Assembly (NCBI GenBank): GCA_014773175.1
Contig: VXCM01000408.1
Span: 1,615 to 65,614 of the forward strand
DNA length: 64,000 nucleotides
Direction of reading: 5' to 3'
DNA from: Lucifuga dentata
Taxonomy: Eukaryota > Chordata > Actinopteri > Ophidiiformes > Bythitidae
Under the pieces are notes generated by a model. The model was given only the letters and a program-made list of their open reading frames with translations. It did not search any database and had not been told where the DNA came from. Of the stretch, positions 12,926 to 26,018 are shown piece after piece. Position 1 is the first letter of the stretch. Each line of letters opens with the position of its first letter. The translations under genes and the position numbers were made by a program.

Positions 12926-14193
12926 ACCAAATCAAACCACATACAAACCAAGTCAGTTAAAAGCCTGTCTGTATAAAAATGTTTTAAGAAGCCTTGAGTT
13001 TGAGATGCCACCACGGGTTGCCTCCATGCTCTTGAAAATAAATACAATTATGGCAGTTCACAAAAGGCCAACTATTGAATTGCTGGGGTCATGGGCATGC
13101 TGGGATCATTGGCGAGATAAAGCTGAGAAAGTTGGATTTAAGTGAAAGCATGTGTCATGCATTGTTGCACTGTGTGATGGCTAGAATACACTGACATAAC
13201 AGATTAGAATAATAGCAAGATTTGTCTGGACAATTTCAGTTAAGGTATAACAGTTTCAGCTGAACAGTTTCAAGTATCCTCCATGACCGTGTGATCCTGC
13301 AACATTGTTTAAATCACTATGAGACAGAAATGTAGTTAAATTAAACCTGACAAATTATGTTTGGCATAACCAGCAACTGATTTGATTGATTGATTATTAT
13401 AAATCAAATCAAAGAGGGAAATCAGTAAAATGTTTGGGATAAAGTGAAATAATGCATCAGTAAACAATGGTTGTGAAACCTTGGTTTATTGGTAAGATTC
13501 TTTTTGGATCAAAAGGTAGTCTTTCATTAATGGGAAATATATGTGAACTTCAGCAATTTTCTGATGTCATTTTTATCTCGGCGCCAAGACAGAGTATACA
13601 AACATGCCTGTCATCAAAGTGAATTAAAATTGGAAATACATAAATTTTGACTGTTACAAAAACAAAGATTTGGGTGCAAATATTGAATCACGGTGTCAAA
13701 GAGCAAATAACATGTAATGCTGATTAAATTTACTTGTATGAAAAAAAAATATCTGTGTTTAAAGTGTCTTTAACATGGGCCTGATGATGGCTGATGGCCT
13801 AGCATCCAAGCAACATAACAGGCATAATGGCTGTGGACACTTGTATCCCCTTCTTTCTCTTTTTTTTTTTTTTTTTNCACACACACACACACACACAACC
13901 ATATATATATATATATATACACACACACAGGTATATACATACACACACACATATATATATACATACATATACACAGAGTACAAGCTGCATAAGGTAGCAC
14001 ATTGTATTGAAATTAATGACAGAATACATAAGGATAAGGTTGTTCTTTTGTATCCTTGTAGGTTTGTTTTTCTCTTCCTATCCCTCCTTCCCTTCCCTAA
14101 CCCCTTCTCATGTTTTTCTCTACTTATCAACTGAAGGGAAATAACAATGTAAGAAAAACACCACTTTTACCAAAAAGGTTATCTGTCTTACAC
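12926..14193. other. Gene-free spacer with compound microsatellite
   Basis: No coding signal. A T-run, a single N (13877), (CA)n and (TA)n run through about 13856-13975. The N inside the T-run marks a closed assembly gap. The remainder is unremarkable AT-rich DNA. Confidence 0.6.
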
Positions 14194-17100
14194 CTATGAG
14201 TCTGCACTGCACGTGGGCTTCCTAGCCATGGTATGATCCACTAGCATTATGCTTGATTTACCCCACACCCGAAATGCTGCGTAGAGGGGCTCAGTGAAGT
14301 TTGCATGGAATGTGTACAAATGAATCAGTGTCCCTGACTTTATCCAATAGTAGGAGAGAGTTCCACCATGCCAATCCAGGAAAACTCCTATCCTACTCCT
14401 AGGGATGAACCTGGATTTTAGTACTTCAGTTCTCACATCATTGTGCCACGCAGTGATTCCACTGCCAACATAGGAGAAAGCAGAGAAGCTTATACACCAG
14501 GATTTGTCATTATGTCCAAGTTTACATTCATTACCATACCCTTTCCTGCCGATCCCTTCATATGCTACACCGACCACAGCCTCCCCACGTCTGAGATCCA
14601 CCTCCCAGTAGCAGTGTCCCGTCAGACCTTCTTTACACAGCACTTGGGAATATGAGTCGAATTTTGTTGGATGATCTGCATATTTCCATTCTGGTTCCCC
14701 AAACCAAAACACTTGTATGAATCCACCTTCCAAATTCAATGTCTCATATGCAGTATTTGGGTCAAGAGTAAGCTTGCAGGCATCTGTCAGAAAGAGAATT
14801 AAAGGTTTAATGACTGGGGAGGAAAATCTAATAAATTTTAAAAATGTTATGAGGGATCTTACACTTTTTCAGTCCACTTTTTAACCAGCATTCTGCTCCA
14901 TGCTCCTTACTGTTGGACAAAAAGTTTTACAACAGCAATTAGTGACTTTTATCCCTGATTTTTTGCAGTTATTTCCAATTATCACATTTTTCCTAATTTC
15001 ATTTTAGAAGCTTTCTCCATCTTCTAGGATTATTCCTTACTTTTCACGTATTGCCAACTTTTCACGGTTATGATACTCCCATTTCTTTTTTAAAGTTATT
15101 CCTTTTTTTTTTTTTTTTNTTTTTTTTTTTTTTTCTTTGTTTAGGGTTTTCCAAACTTTTTGGGGTTATTCCTGACTGTTCATGGTAATCACTGATTTTT
15201 TTCACTGATTTGGTTTGCTGAACTGACTTAATCAGTTGATTAAGTCAGTTGGTTGATTAAATCAGTTGATTAAATCAGTTCAGCAAACCATTAACATTCC
15301 TCAATAATTACTGCAACCTGGGAAGTGACTGACTCCTGCATACAGTGATTTTGTTGACAAAAGTGCCCACTGGCACCTAAAGTACTTTACATCCTATTGC
15401 ATACATTATTGTGCAGCTGATATGTAAGATATGGAGGAACATAGATAATGAAACTCAGAGCCCTTACTTTAGTCTTTCAAGTCTACAAGATGGATCTTGC
15501 AGCCGGCTTGAGAGCTGACTCACTCCAGAATCTCCAAGGTGATTGTAGCTCAAATCAAGTTCCTTCAGATGGGTTGGATTTGATATGAGAGCTGCTGCCA
15601 GAGAAACACCTCCTTCTGTTGTAATTCCACAGAATGAGAGCCTACATATATACATATAATATAGGTAGACATCATCAGAATATTTCTAAATATGTTAGGA
15701 GCATTAGCAGCGTGAAAGCATACCGACCTAAGTGTTTCTAATTTACAAGCAGGATTTCCCACACCAACAGAGAGTAGCTTCACTCCTGCATCCTGCAAGT
15801 CATTGTCAATTAGATCCAGTTCTCTTAGGCTTGAGGGTTGTAAATGTTCTGCAAAAACAGAGGCCAGTGCTTCACAACACTTCTCTGTCAGGTAACAGTT
15901 ATTCATTCTAAAACAAGATTAAAAAATAAAAATGGTCAGTTTTTGCAATATTTTGGTGTTGATGAGTGTGTGTTAGGAGTTGTAGAAAATTATTTTTTAT
16001 TAAACCTATAATTTATGTGCTGACCTCAGTGTGTGCAGTTTACAGTGTGGGCTCAGTAGTCCAGTCTTGAGAAGTTTTACAGCATCATCTGTCAGGTCAT
16101 TGAAGCTGAGGTCCAGCTCCATCAGGTGAGTATTATCTGCTTGGAGAGCTGCAGCAACACTTTCACAGCACTCGTCAGTCAGTCTACATTGATCAAGCCT
16201 GTGACAGCAAAGTAAATAAAATCATTATAATTTCCTAATATTTCAGCTAAATGTCCTTGAGAGGATTATGCTGGGCTAATATTGACACTCACAGTGCTTT
16301 CCTGCAACATCTCAGAAGTGGGAGAAGTCTCCTGCATCCCTCCCATGATGTTTTATATTCTTTCAGTTTAAGCTCATCCAGTACCTTCTCTGATACCAAA
16401 TACATGTATGCTATGACTGAGCAATGTGCTGGTGAGAGATGTTTCTCTTGGTCGTTCTCTGATGTCATGAACTCCTGTATGTCATCGAGAATTGAATAGT
16501 CATTCATTTCAGTCAAACAGTGAAGAAGGTTCATGCATCTTTCAGGGGAAATATCAAACATTTGCATCTGCTTAAGATACAGCTTTGATTCCTCAATGCT
16601 CTCTGGGCTGAGCTGGATCTGTTTCAGTATGCCACGCAGGAGTACCTGAACAGATTCCACTGTAAGACCATGAATAAATCGTAAAAACATATCCAGATGT
16701 CCATCCTTACTCTCCAGTGCTTTATCCACAAAAGCCCTCAGAAATTCATGAATCTGGGGATATTTGTCTGTATCATCACCCGACTTTACACACTGGAAAT
16801 GTGCATCAATGCTACCGGCTGTGTAACTATGGAATACAAACAGGGCAGCAATAAACTCTTGAACACTGAGATGTACAAATAGGTACATAGTCTTTTGATA
16901 GAAAACAGCTTCTTTTCTTACAATCTCAGTGAACATCCCAGTGTGGATTGCAGCTTCATTAACATCAATGCCAACTTCACTCAGGTCCTCCTCTGAAAAC
17001 ATAATTTTCTTTTCAAGCAGATTTTCAAAAGCAAGTTTTCCTAATTTCAGGAGGATGTCGCTGTTTGTCTGCAATAGTTTCTTTGGATCATTTTCATTTC

Positions 17101-19259
17101 TGCCACTGTACTTCTCATTTTTCACGCTGGTCTGGATCAACAGGTAGTGTGTGTACATTTCTGTGAGAGTTTTAGGGAAGAGTCCACTTTGACCCTGGCC
17201 CAGCATCTGCCCAAGAACCATTGCATAAATCCAGCAGAAAACTGGTATCTGGCACATGGTGTACAAGCTTTGAGATGCCTTGATATGCGAGATGATCTTG
17301 CAGGCTATGCCCTCATCACTGATTTTCTTTCTGAAATATTCTTCTTTTTGTGCATCTCTGAAGCCATAAACTTCTGTAATTTGGCTGATGTACTTGGAGG
17401 GAATCTGATGTGTAGCTGCTGGCCGAGACGTAATCCAGAGACGAGCACAAGGAAGCAGATTCCCCTTTATGAGATTTGTAAGCAAAATGTCTACTGATGC
17501 TTTTTGGGTTACACTGGATAATCTCTTGTTTTGACTGAAATCCAGTGGAAGTTGACATTCATCAAGCCCATCAAAGATGATGATAATGTTAGAGGCACAC
17601 AACTCATTGGAATTTTCAGCTTCTGTAAGTTCAGAATAGAATTCCTTTAAGAGCTCAAAAAGACTATATTGGTCATCACTAGTCAAATTCAGCTCACGGA
17701 GAGGAAGCAGAAAAATAAAATCTACATCCTGATTTGCTTTCCCTCCTGCCCAATCCATTATGAACTTCTGCACTAACACCGTTTTTCCAATGCCAGCTAT
17801 GCCCTTGGTCAGCACAGTTCTGATTGCTTTCCATCCATCTCTTAAAGGCTGGAATAAGTTGTTAATGTGTGTATTATCTGTGTTGCTTTCACTGAATGCA
17901 GAATTAATTTGCCATACTTCATGCTTGTGAGCTGACGGGCTTTTCTCTCCAGTGATGTACAAGTCTGTGTAAACCTCATTTAAAAAGGCTTCGTTCCCTG
18001 TAGTGCCTTCCAAAATGAATTCAAATTTTTGTTGTGAATTGGCTTTATGCTTTGCTTTCACGCGCTCCAGGACTGAAGCCACTGAAAAAAAATTAATTAA
18101 TTAAAAAAATAAATAATAATAATAAAGCACATATTTAGTTAGATTAGTGCTTAAATAAAACAACAGTAACAAAATGGTACTTACCCTGTGGGCCACTACT
18201 GTCACTGAAAGAAAGGGAAAAGACAATATTATGCTATGTACACTGCCCGCCAAAAAAAGTCACACTCTAATATTTTGTTGGACCGCCTTTAGCTTTGATT
18301 ATGGCACGCATTCACTGTGGCATCATTTCGATAAGCTTATGCAATGTCACAACATTTATTTCTGTCCAGAGTTGCATTAATTTTTCACCAAGATCTTGTA
18401 TTGATGATGGGAGAGTCGGACCACTGCATAAAGTCTTCTCCAGCACATTTTTCCAGGCTTTAATAATGCGTTGGACAGTTCTTAACCCAATTTTAGTAGT
18501 TTCAGCAACCTCCTTGGTTGTTTTCTTTGCTTGATGCAGGCCAATAATTTGACCCTTCAGAAACAGAGTAACATCTTTTCCACGACCACAGGATATGTCT
18601 TCCAACATGGCTGTTTAAGAAATGAACAACTACTCACTGCATCAGTTAGGGTTAAATAACTTGTTGCCAGCTGCAACATATTAATCACTGCAGTAATTAT
18701 CCAATGGAAGGCTCTTACATATTTGCTTAATCAAATCCAGGTGGTGACTTTGTTTTTGGCCAGGCAGTGTATTTTACAGAGAGTTATGGTTTATATTCAA
18801 CAGCATTTGATGGAACACTCAATACCAACTCCATGAGAAATAGGAATAAGATTATATGCTTAAATGATATTTGACATTATGTCAGATTCACTGTAAAAGT
18901 TAAATATGAATGACTTACTCTTCATGTGCTGCACTTCTCCCTGATATCTGCAAGGTGTCATCTGTTAACACAATAAAAGCAGAACATTGGGTTTTTCAAC
19001 ATTCCTAACATGAAAGGAGTCACATATCAGGTACAGCAGAATCACCTAACATGTTCCCATAAGGTTTTGCTTCACAAATACGCTCACAAATATCACAGTA
19101 ATATTTTTCTTGTGTTTTTTGGATACAGATAAAGCCTTCACTCTCACCATGAGACTGCATGGAAATGTTGATGTTAAAAGAACCTCCAACATTGCAGTTG
19201 CTGAGTTGGGGTATGACATTACAGGAACCGCTTTTAGCGGTGATTGTAGAGTCTGCCAT
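14194..19259 (-). CDS. Fish-type NLR: FISNA-NACHT-LRR-B30.2 receptor
   Basis: Nine coding exons, 5' to 3': 19046-19259, 18919-18961, 18185-18204, 16293-18081, 16025-16198, 15728-15907, 15468-15641, 14863-14909, 14194-14783. All phases agree; total 3231 nt, 1076 residues, no stops. Order: a short unusual N-terminus (1-92, beginning MADSTITAKSGSC), FISNA (about 93-165, LNEVYTDLYITG), NACHT with Walker A GIAGIGKT (186-193) and Walker B IIIIFDGLDE (near 258-267), helical linker, three LRR exons of about 174 nt (LDLSFND-type repeats), a 47-nt linker exon, then PRY-SPRY (ACKLTLDPNT, GHCYWEVD). Such cytosolic sensors form large, variable families in teleosts and are thought to detect microbial products. 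Only three LRR exons are present, fewer than in many relatives. The start at 19259 is the first ATG in frame; exon 20054-20140 is then 5' UTR. A Tc1 relic lies in the second intron. Confidence 0.88.
15211..15290. repeat. 80-bp imperfect palindrome in an NLR intron
   Basis: Arms 15211-15226 and 15275-15290 are exact reverse complements (16 bp). The interior is made of repeated TTGATTAA-CAGTT units that continue the pairing with mismatches. It lies between the last LRR exon and the 47-nt linker exon. Confidence 0.8.
18241..18769 (-). mobile_element. Internally deleted Tc1/mariner transposon relic
   Basis: A TA dinucleotide flanks each end (18239-18240 and 18770-18771). The ends are inverted repeats reading CACTGCC…CCAAAAA…AGTCAC. 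The minus strand encodes the start of a Tc1 transposase with its helix-turn-helix region (TKEVAETTKIGLRTVQRIIK). This is fused directly to the extreme C-terminus (LIEMMPQ, one stop, then MRAIIKAKGGPTKY). The DDE catalytic core between them is gone, so the element is non-autonomous. It sits in an NLR intron. Confidence 0.85.
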
Positions 19260-19789
19260 CTGAATGCCAGAGAATCTGTTTTCTTGATCACCTGTGGAGC
19301 AAAATATAAATGACAATTAAAACCAACAGATTCATGGTCAATAAAATAAAAAGATAAAACTTTTATGGTATCTATTGGTTAAGCTAATTTTAGTTATAAG
19401 CCAGTATAATAGTGATCCTGAAAAATATGAAACTTTGTAAAGCATCTTTAATCTCAAACAATACCAAATAACATGGACTATTGAAATTGACATTTTTGAA
19501 AAAATAACATAGCAACATGAAATCTTATAAGCAGTTATTAATGCTGTCTGATGTTTTTAAGGTAAACAGGTCTGTACAGTATTTTTAATTAGGACCGGCT
19601 GACAGACATGAAATTATTTTTTTATTTTTTTCATCACTAAGACAATTTTCTATATTATCTGTGTAATTTTAGTTCAAATTTACATGGTCAAATAAATTTA
19701 GTTCTGGGACTAAAATATTAGTGTGCACAGTACAAATGGGACAGAAGGGGGCAGTAGCAGAGTAAAAGGAGGTGGAGACAGCGGATATG

Positions 19790-19790
<1 letters not shown>

Positions 19791-19834
<44 letters not shown>
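19791..19834. repeat. (TTA)n microsatellite
   Basis: About 14 uninterrupted TTA units lie in the first intron of the NLR gene. Confidence 0.95.
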
Positions 19835-19836
<2 letters not shown>

Positions 19837-20053
19837 GTTTGGTATTTAATCAACACTGTAAGTGGGATGTACCTGAGATGATGTTGGCTCATATTTTGAG
19901 AGACTTCATACTCAGTAAACGTAATGCGATAGTAAAACCGGCAGGTGTAATAACCACCTAATCAATTCAGACAAGATCATTTTCTAACCTTATTCTTTAA
20001 ATAAATGGGTGTATTGTTTAAATAAGAATGGATTAATCTGTAAAAGTTATTAC

Positions 20054-20140
20054 CTGATCTTCAAGTTTTGTAGTTCTTTGAAGAACAGTCAGACGAAGCT
20101 TCAGTTCCACTTTTTCTGCTGCGCTCCGCCTCACCACCAT
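20054..20140 (-). other. Probable NLR 5' leader exon, with an upstream reading frame
   Basis: A good donor (CAG|GTAATA) lies at its 3' end. The exon opens with an ATG at 20140 in a favourable context (AAATGG) and encodes 29 codons. Spliced to the exon ending at 19291, this frame continues for 81 more codons and stops at 19046-19048, overlapping the NLR start in another frame. It may be a 5' UTR with an overlapping upstream frame, or the splice may differ. Upstream at about 20338-20382 is an alternating CG/CA tract. Confidence 0.4.
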
Positions 20141-23125
20141 TTACTTTATGTCCACATTTACACCCCTGAAAGTGGATATTTCTCTATACTGGACTAACAA
20201 GCCGTCTTTTCCCTAATTTCATCATTATTATTTAAGCAAATTACAATGGATATAAGTAGCAGGCAAGTTAGGCAATTACCGAGGGCGGACAGACAGACAG
20301 CGACGGACACTCCCAGATAACAGCGGAACCGCACTGTCACGCACGTACGCGCACACATACAGGCACGCATACACACGCACTGAGTCCAGTTTGTGCGGCA
20401 ACTGTGCGCAGCTTCTAGTTGTAGGAAATAACAATGAAATAATTATTTTCATTAATTGTTTTTGACCAGTAATTAATCTATTAATTGTTTTTGTTTTTCT
20501 TTCAATTTTTGTTTGACCATTTTCATCCTTTTGCCGTTTCTGGTTTGAACCTTTTGTGTGAACCTCATGTTTCACACAGCGTCACTTCTCACTCGTGTGT
20601 AACCCACTTGTCACCAATGGGAATCGATCCGATTCGATCCACACATGACTCCAAAGTCCGTGTATTCCACGCAGCCATCCTAGGCGCTGGTGAGCCTGCA
20701 TGACCAGAGAAAAGGACAAACCTGCAGAAAACTCACCTAAAAACAGCAGTCACACCTCAAACCTTGATACACGTTTACTATTGGCCTAATGTCAGAGTTC
20801 ACCAAACCTGAACTTGACACAATGTTTTTATGCAAAGATATTGCACTTTTACTGCATGAGTGAATGACAATTGTTATGAGTCCATTAAAATAAAATAAAT
20901 TCAATGTAAAAATTTTGCTGTCATAAATGCATGAATGTGCCTGTAATTGTTTTCTAGAAAATGTATAGATCCATTAGTGCTGCAGATTTAGTCTTAGTCT
21001 GTAAGAAATTGTCATTGGCTCTGTGTTGTTTAGTCAATTAGTACAACACTGGGTTTGATATGCAAAACTTTTGAGTTCAAATCTGGGCAGAGTTACAGGT
21101 TAAGGGTCAGAGGCCTGCAAAAAGACGTATTCATGTTCAGATTCCCATGTTCAAGAAATTATAGATTTAAATCAGAAAGTTCTCCGTAAGTGAAAAAGAG
21201 TTAAAATCTAGTTTACATATTATTGTAACTGCAATTCAATGCCATATTTTAATGTGTATGAGGTTCAGTGGAATTGATGAAACAAACCCATATCTTTTTA
21301 CCTGCACATCAAAACAATCATGGGTTTTTGGAAGAGGCTCACAATAAACCTAAAAAATTAGCTTTCCTGAAACACTTGCTCAACATTGCCAAAGAAATTT
21401 TGGTTTCTAAAGTTTGTGTAAATATCAATAAGTAATGATAAAATATATCTACACTATAATGATCTATAATATCTATAATATATAACTTATTTTACAATCA
21501 AATACATTTGTATTCATTAAATCTCCATGGCTTTCAATTCATCACTCATAAATGCATAAACTAGTTAAATATTTCCTCTTTAATCAAATATTCAGAACCC
21601 CAAAACAGTTTTTCACTCGAAAATAATCCTTGAGCCAGATGGTATCAAAACAACATGGACATTGTTCAGATTACTGCCTCTATACAGGTTTATCCATTAC
21701 AGCACAGATCTGATCCATGTGGTCCATCTATTCCTGATACTCATAAAAAAAAAAGTACAAAGTCAACATTTTAAAGAAACAAGGATAGAAACAAACCAAA
21801 ACTGCTCACATGGACAGTAATACAGTCATTTGATTCATCTTATGATTTTTTTTTTTTTAATTTTATCAAGTTCAAAAAGCCTTTGCCCTAAGAAAGCTTA
21901 ATTGATTAGAATTGTCCACACAACATATTACAAATCTCATTACTGATACATTCAAAGCTCACACAAGGTAAAGGAATTAAACAGAAACAGAAACATCTCC
22001 AGTGACACATGATCTTCCCATATAAGCAGTGTATTATAGGTGAAATGTCTTCTGCATATTTGGTCAAAGCTGGTATGTGTAGCAGTACATCTGTTGTTTG
22101 GGTCAGTGTCAACATATAGTTTGCCCACTATAATATTCATAAACAATTTTGAAGTTATGAAAATTGATTTGTTATGATTATTATGAAAATATATTGTACA
22201 TACAGTACATATATATTTCTTCACTGTTCATCATGAACATTTATAGCAGAATTAATGTAGAAATGTCCACTGAATGATCACTGCATAATAGCATTTAAAG
22301 GGTTACATTCTGAATGTTAGTTGGATGACTTTCTTCTATTCTTCTCTGGGGTAAACAGTTTCAAAATTTGTAGCTTCCCTGAATGAGCTTGGAAACATTG
22401 TTATCCTGTCTGATTAAAATTAAGAAGAAACATTATCAGCTTAGGTTTTTAGTGAGGAAGCTGTCAATACTAACATTTCAGGAAGACGTCAAGATTCAAG
22501 TAGAAACTTTCCATTAATTGGAAGAAAAACATCCAACTAAATATTCAAAATGTCAAACTGACTTTAAAGGCTGCAAGCACAGCCACAGTACTTATACTGA
22601 ATACATCAAATGGAAATCATTCATATCGCATTAAAGCCATAAAACACAAGTGACATGCTCGCATGTTATGTAACCTGAAACGTTTAGTGCACAGCCCCAG
22701 GAGGAAAAGCTTTCCTCTTGGTGCAACCTGAACAGCCCTAAAGAATCATAAGCAGAAAAAAGATGAGCTGTAAGTCATTAATGTTTACATTATACAGAAA
22801 TCCAACTTCCTGTCTTCTCCTTTTTGTCCCAGATCGTGACCTAAAAAAACATCTCTCATTTGTTTGACATCAAACAACGGAGTGAAAATGTGAGCTAAGC
22901 GAGGACACAAGTCTGTCAGCTTTATAAGTAACACAGGCCCTGACAAACGCAGCAAACAGTAGTTGCCCTAGACACAAGTCTGGTACACATAAAGCAGCTC
23001 CTAAATCATTACAGGACATCTGACTGCAGACTTGTGTTTAGGAGCAACTTCATCTGACCTCTAACTAATAAACTTCCTAGTAAAGTGTCAGAGGAAATTT
23101 CTGTCCTATTTCATACATATTCAGG
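20141..23125. other. NLR promoter side, spacer, and likely m6pr 3' UTR
   Basis: 20150-20750 holds the likely NLR promoter with purine-pyrimidine alternation. From 20750 to about 21700 it is AT-rich, with a degenerate tRNA-like A-box/B-box pair at 21031-21041 and 21074-21084. From about 21700 to 23125 the DNA is AT-rich and probably the 3' UTR of m6pr, which is long in vertebrates, but I cannot fix its end. No gene was seen. Confidence 0.4.
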
Positions 23126-24784
23126 TCACATGGGTAGTAGATGATCATCTCTCTCTTCTGGCTCATCTTCTATGGGCTGAGTGTTCACACCTCTGTAAGC
23201 TGGAGATTCTTCTCGATTGCGTGACCGGCACACAAAATCACACCCATCCTGTTAAAGAGATGGAGGGGGTAGAGAAGAGGAAGTGGTATATTATATATAT
23301 ATATCTATAGATATCTATATCTATATATATTTTTTTTTTCAAATCATGTGTCCCATCATTAACAGTAAGCATTCAGTAGCTGGACAGGCCTTACCGCTGT
23401 CAGATTGCCAACCTCCACCCAAAAAGCATAATTTGGGAATTGCTCCATCCCTTTTGCTCCAACAATCAGCCTCTGGTAGAGGAAACCTCCAGTCAGGTAA
23501 ACAGCCAGGAGACAGAATCCTCTGAAATAAGTGTGCCCATCATCAGCCATCATTATTATTGATCAATGCTCCAACACAAGGAGTGTTTGCATCATTACAA
23601 ACTGTCTTTACGCACATTATGAGTATTATGGAGCCAGCGCTGAGATGGGATTCAAGAGCTGGGCACACTGAACTGGAGTCCAACTCAAACAGGTAGAAGC
23701 AGTCCTGCTCCCTGTCCCGGTCCTCCAGAACCACCTCCAGCTGACCCTGAGTGTGAGTGATGGAGAGGGACAAAGGCAAACATTAGGTGACACAAACTAA
23801 GAAAAGACAAGTATGCATGTCACACTAGAGAAACAGCAGTTTCTGGTGGTGTATAAGCCATTGGTATTCTTTTACCATGTCCACCTTCCTGTTGCAAGTG
23901 ATCATTACAATGGCTTTCCTCATTTCCTGGGAGCAATGGGCATCATATTTGTCACCATTCCTGTAGATCAACATCACCCAGTCACCTGAAAGGGCAGGGG
24001 AGAGTCAAGAGACTCAGAGTAACACAGTTCTAAAGCAATCTCAGTGCTGTGTTCAGAACTATACATTATGCTCAGAAATTATTTAAGACTGAAAAGTACA
24101 TAATTCACTTTTAATGTAACATACTACTTTCAAGCTGGCTAATATTACTCACTTGCTGCAAAATGGTAAAACATTCAATAGAAACTAAGTCAGGTCAATA
24201 TAGAGTAAAATTTTATGTTTTGCAGGTACTTACTTCCTCCAATGGCCTGTGTTGAATTATATGTGCCGATGATTGTCTTTCTGTTTTGCTTGCTGTCTAC
24301 CTGAATGATCCCAGCTCCTGGAATCCCATCCGCATCCCCACATAACTGGAACACATACGTGTAGCTCTCCTTGTCATTTTTTGTTTCTACTGTAAAGCTG
24401 TAAACATAGCGCAATCAAACAAAAAAAAAAAAAAAAANAAAAAAAAAAAAAAAAAATTGGCGAAAAGACAATGAGGTAAAATGTTTCTTTCGTGTTTGCT
24501 TACATATTCAAGTAATGCAGATATCTGGCTGATAACAGGTAATCCAAACAAACAATCTACCATTACATTTACGACACTGAGAAAAACTGAGTCACTTCTT
24601 ACTTTTTATTGATAAGCGGCTCTAACCGACTGAGGACTTTCCGCTCTGAGTCAGACTCAGAAAATAGTTTGCAGTTCTTGGTGTTGTCACTGGCATACAC
24701 TCCACTCCCACACAGGAGCAGCTGAACAGCCAGGGTCCACAACAGGAAGGGCCCTCCACTTGGTCTGAGAAACACCTGGCACAA
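23126..24784 (-). CDS. m6pr: Cation-dependent mannose-6-phosphate receptor
   Basis: Six exons, 5' to 3': 24603-24784, 24234-24397, 23876-23985, 23616-23746, 23395-23521, 23126-23248; 837 nt, 278 residues (human 277). The receptor binds mannose-6-phosphate tags on lysosomal enzymes in the trans-Golgi and carries them to endosomes. A Leu-rich signal peptide is followed by the lumenal lectin domain ([37 protein letters not shown]). One transmembrane helix lies near [20 protein letters not shown]. The tail has the conserved [15 protein letters not shown] and ends DDHLLPM, the acidic-dileucine GGA/AP-1 sorting signal, same as human. The start at 24784 gives a sensible signal peptide. However, a splice-acceptor-like CCAG ends at 24779, so a different first exon may supply the first few residues. 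A single N lies in the intron (24438). Confidence 0.93.
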
Positions 24785-26018
24785 GTATAAAAATAAGAAA
24801 CTGAAAGATTCAAATCTGTGAGGGTTTCATTATCAACACAGAGGTGATTCTTAATACTTTATAATTATGTACATTACATCAAAATTAAAAATCAAGATTT
24901 GTCTTTAAACCTCTGAAGTCTAAAGTCATTTTCGTAATTTTTGCCTCAAAAACTGCGAACAACTGCTTACAGAGTGTAAAGGAATCAAAAATGGACCTGT
25001 AAGATCAACGATTTTTTTTTTTTTTTTTTTTTTTTGGTGGGATGGGAATAAAATTTGTCATGGTTCCTTGGATTTTTAAAAATACTAAAATATTTGCTTC
25101 TAGAATATAATTTTATAAACAGATTTTTCTGTAAAAATATTTATTTTGAAAATCTACAAAGAAATCTTGAAAAATTCTACCCCAGCATCCCAATAAATAA
25201 GTCTAGCAATCATATATTAAGGGTTTGTTTGCAAACACTCTGTTTCGCTAAAATTTTTAAACTCATGTTCTTTAAATTGTGCATTCTTGGTAATATTAAT
25301 CAAACTGATGTTGGTTTATTTTAGAAAATATGAAAAGTAGTACAGTGACTGATATCCTGGAATGTACGATTAAAACACATGATGTTTAAAAATATTATGT
25401 GAAAGGCAATTGTCTGTTTTTAAAAATGAACTCTTCATATATATTTCCTAGATTTGGTTGAATGTGGGAAATCTAGTAAAAGTTTCTTCCTTACAAATCA
25501 TATTAGTAAGGAAGCTGTGAGAGGACATATTGTTGTTTTTTTTGTTCTTTTTTTGAGCCACTGAATTCTTGTTCATGCAAACGTCAATTCCTCTTAGCAT
25601 GTAAAAATTGACAGTAGAACAAAGTTTCCTGAAAACAAGCAGTCAGATAAAAGCTGTAACATTCAACATTCAGCTTGTTATATTTACCTTCATGAGTTCT
25701 TCTATTAGAAGAAAAAAAAGGAAAAAACAACAACTTCCTTTGTTTCAAACTGAAGCTTATTAAATATGTAGCCAGTTAATGATGCAGGGTGCCAAACGCT
25801 CACTTAGCTTCCCGTTAGCTTCTTGTAGCCACAATATAACTCCTTTTAGACATGCAGATAAAAAGTAACCATTTACTTAAACGGGAGTTTATAATGAATC
25901 CTCTGTGCTGCAGTTTTCTGTTTCCTCTATTACAAACCCGTTTTTACGAACATTTGTGAGCTAAGACGCTAGCAAGCTACATTAGACAGTTAGTGAGTGC
26001 GGAAGTGAAACTAACCTC
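24785..26018 (-). other. m6pr upstream sequence, probably its first intron
   Basis: AT-rich with T-runs near 25010-25036. It ends at a donor-like GAG|GTTAG read on the minus strand near 26012-26019. No coding content was recognised. Confidence 0.4.
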
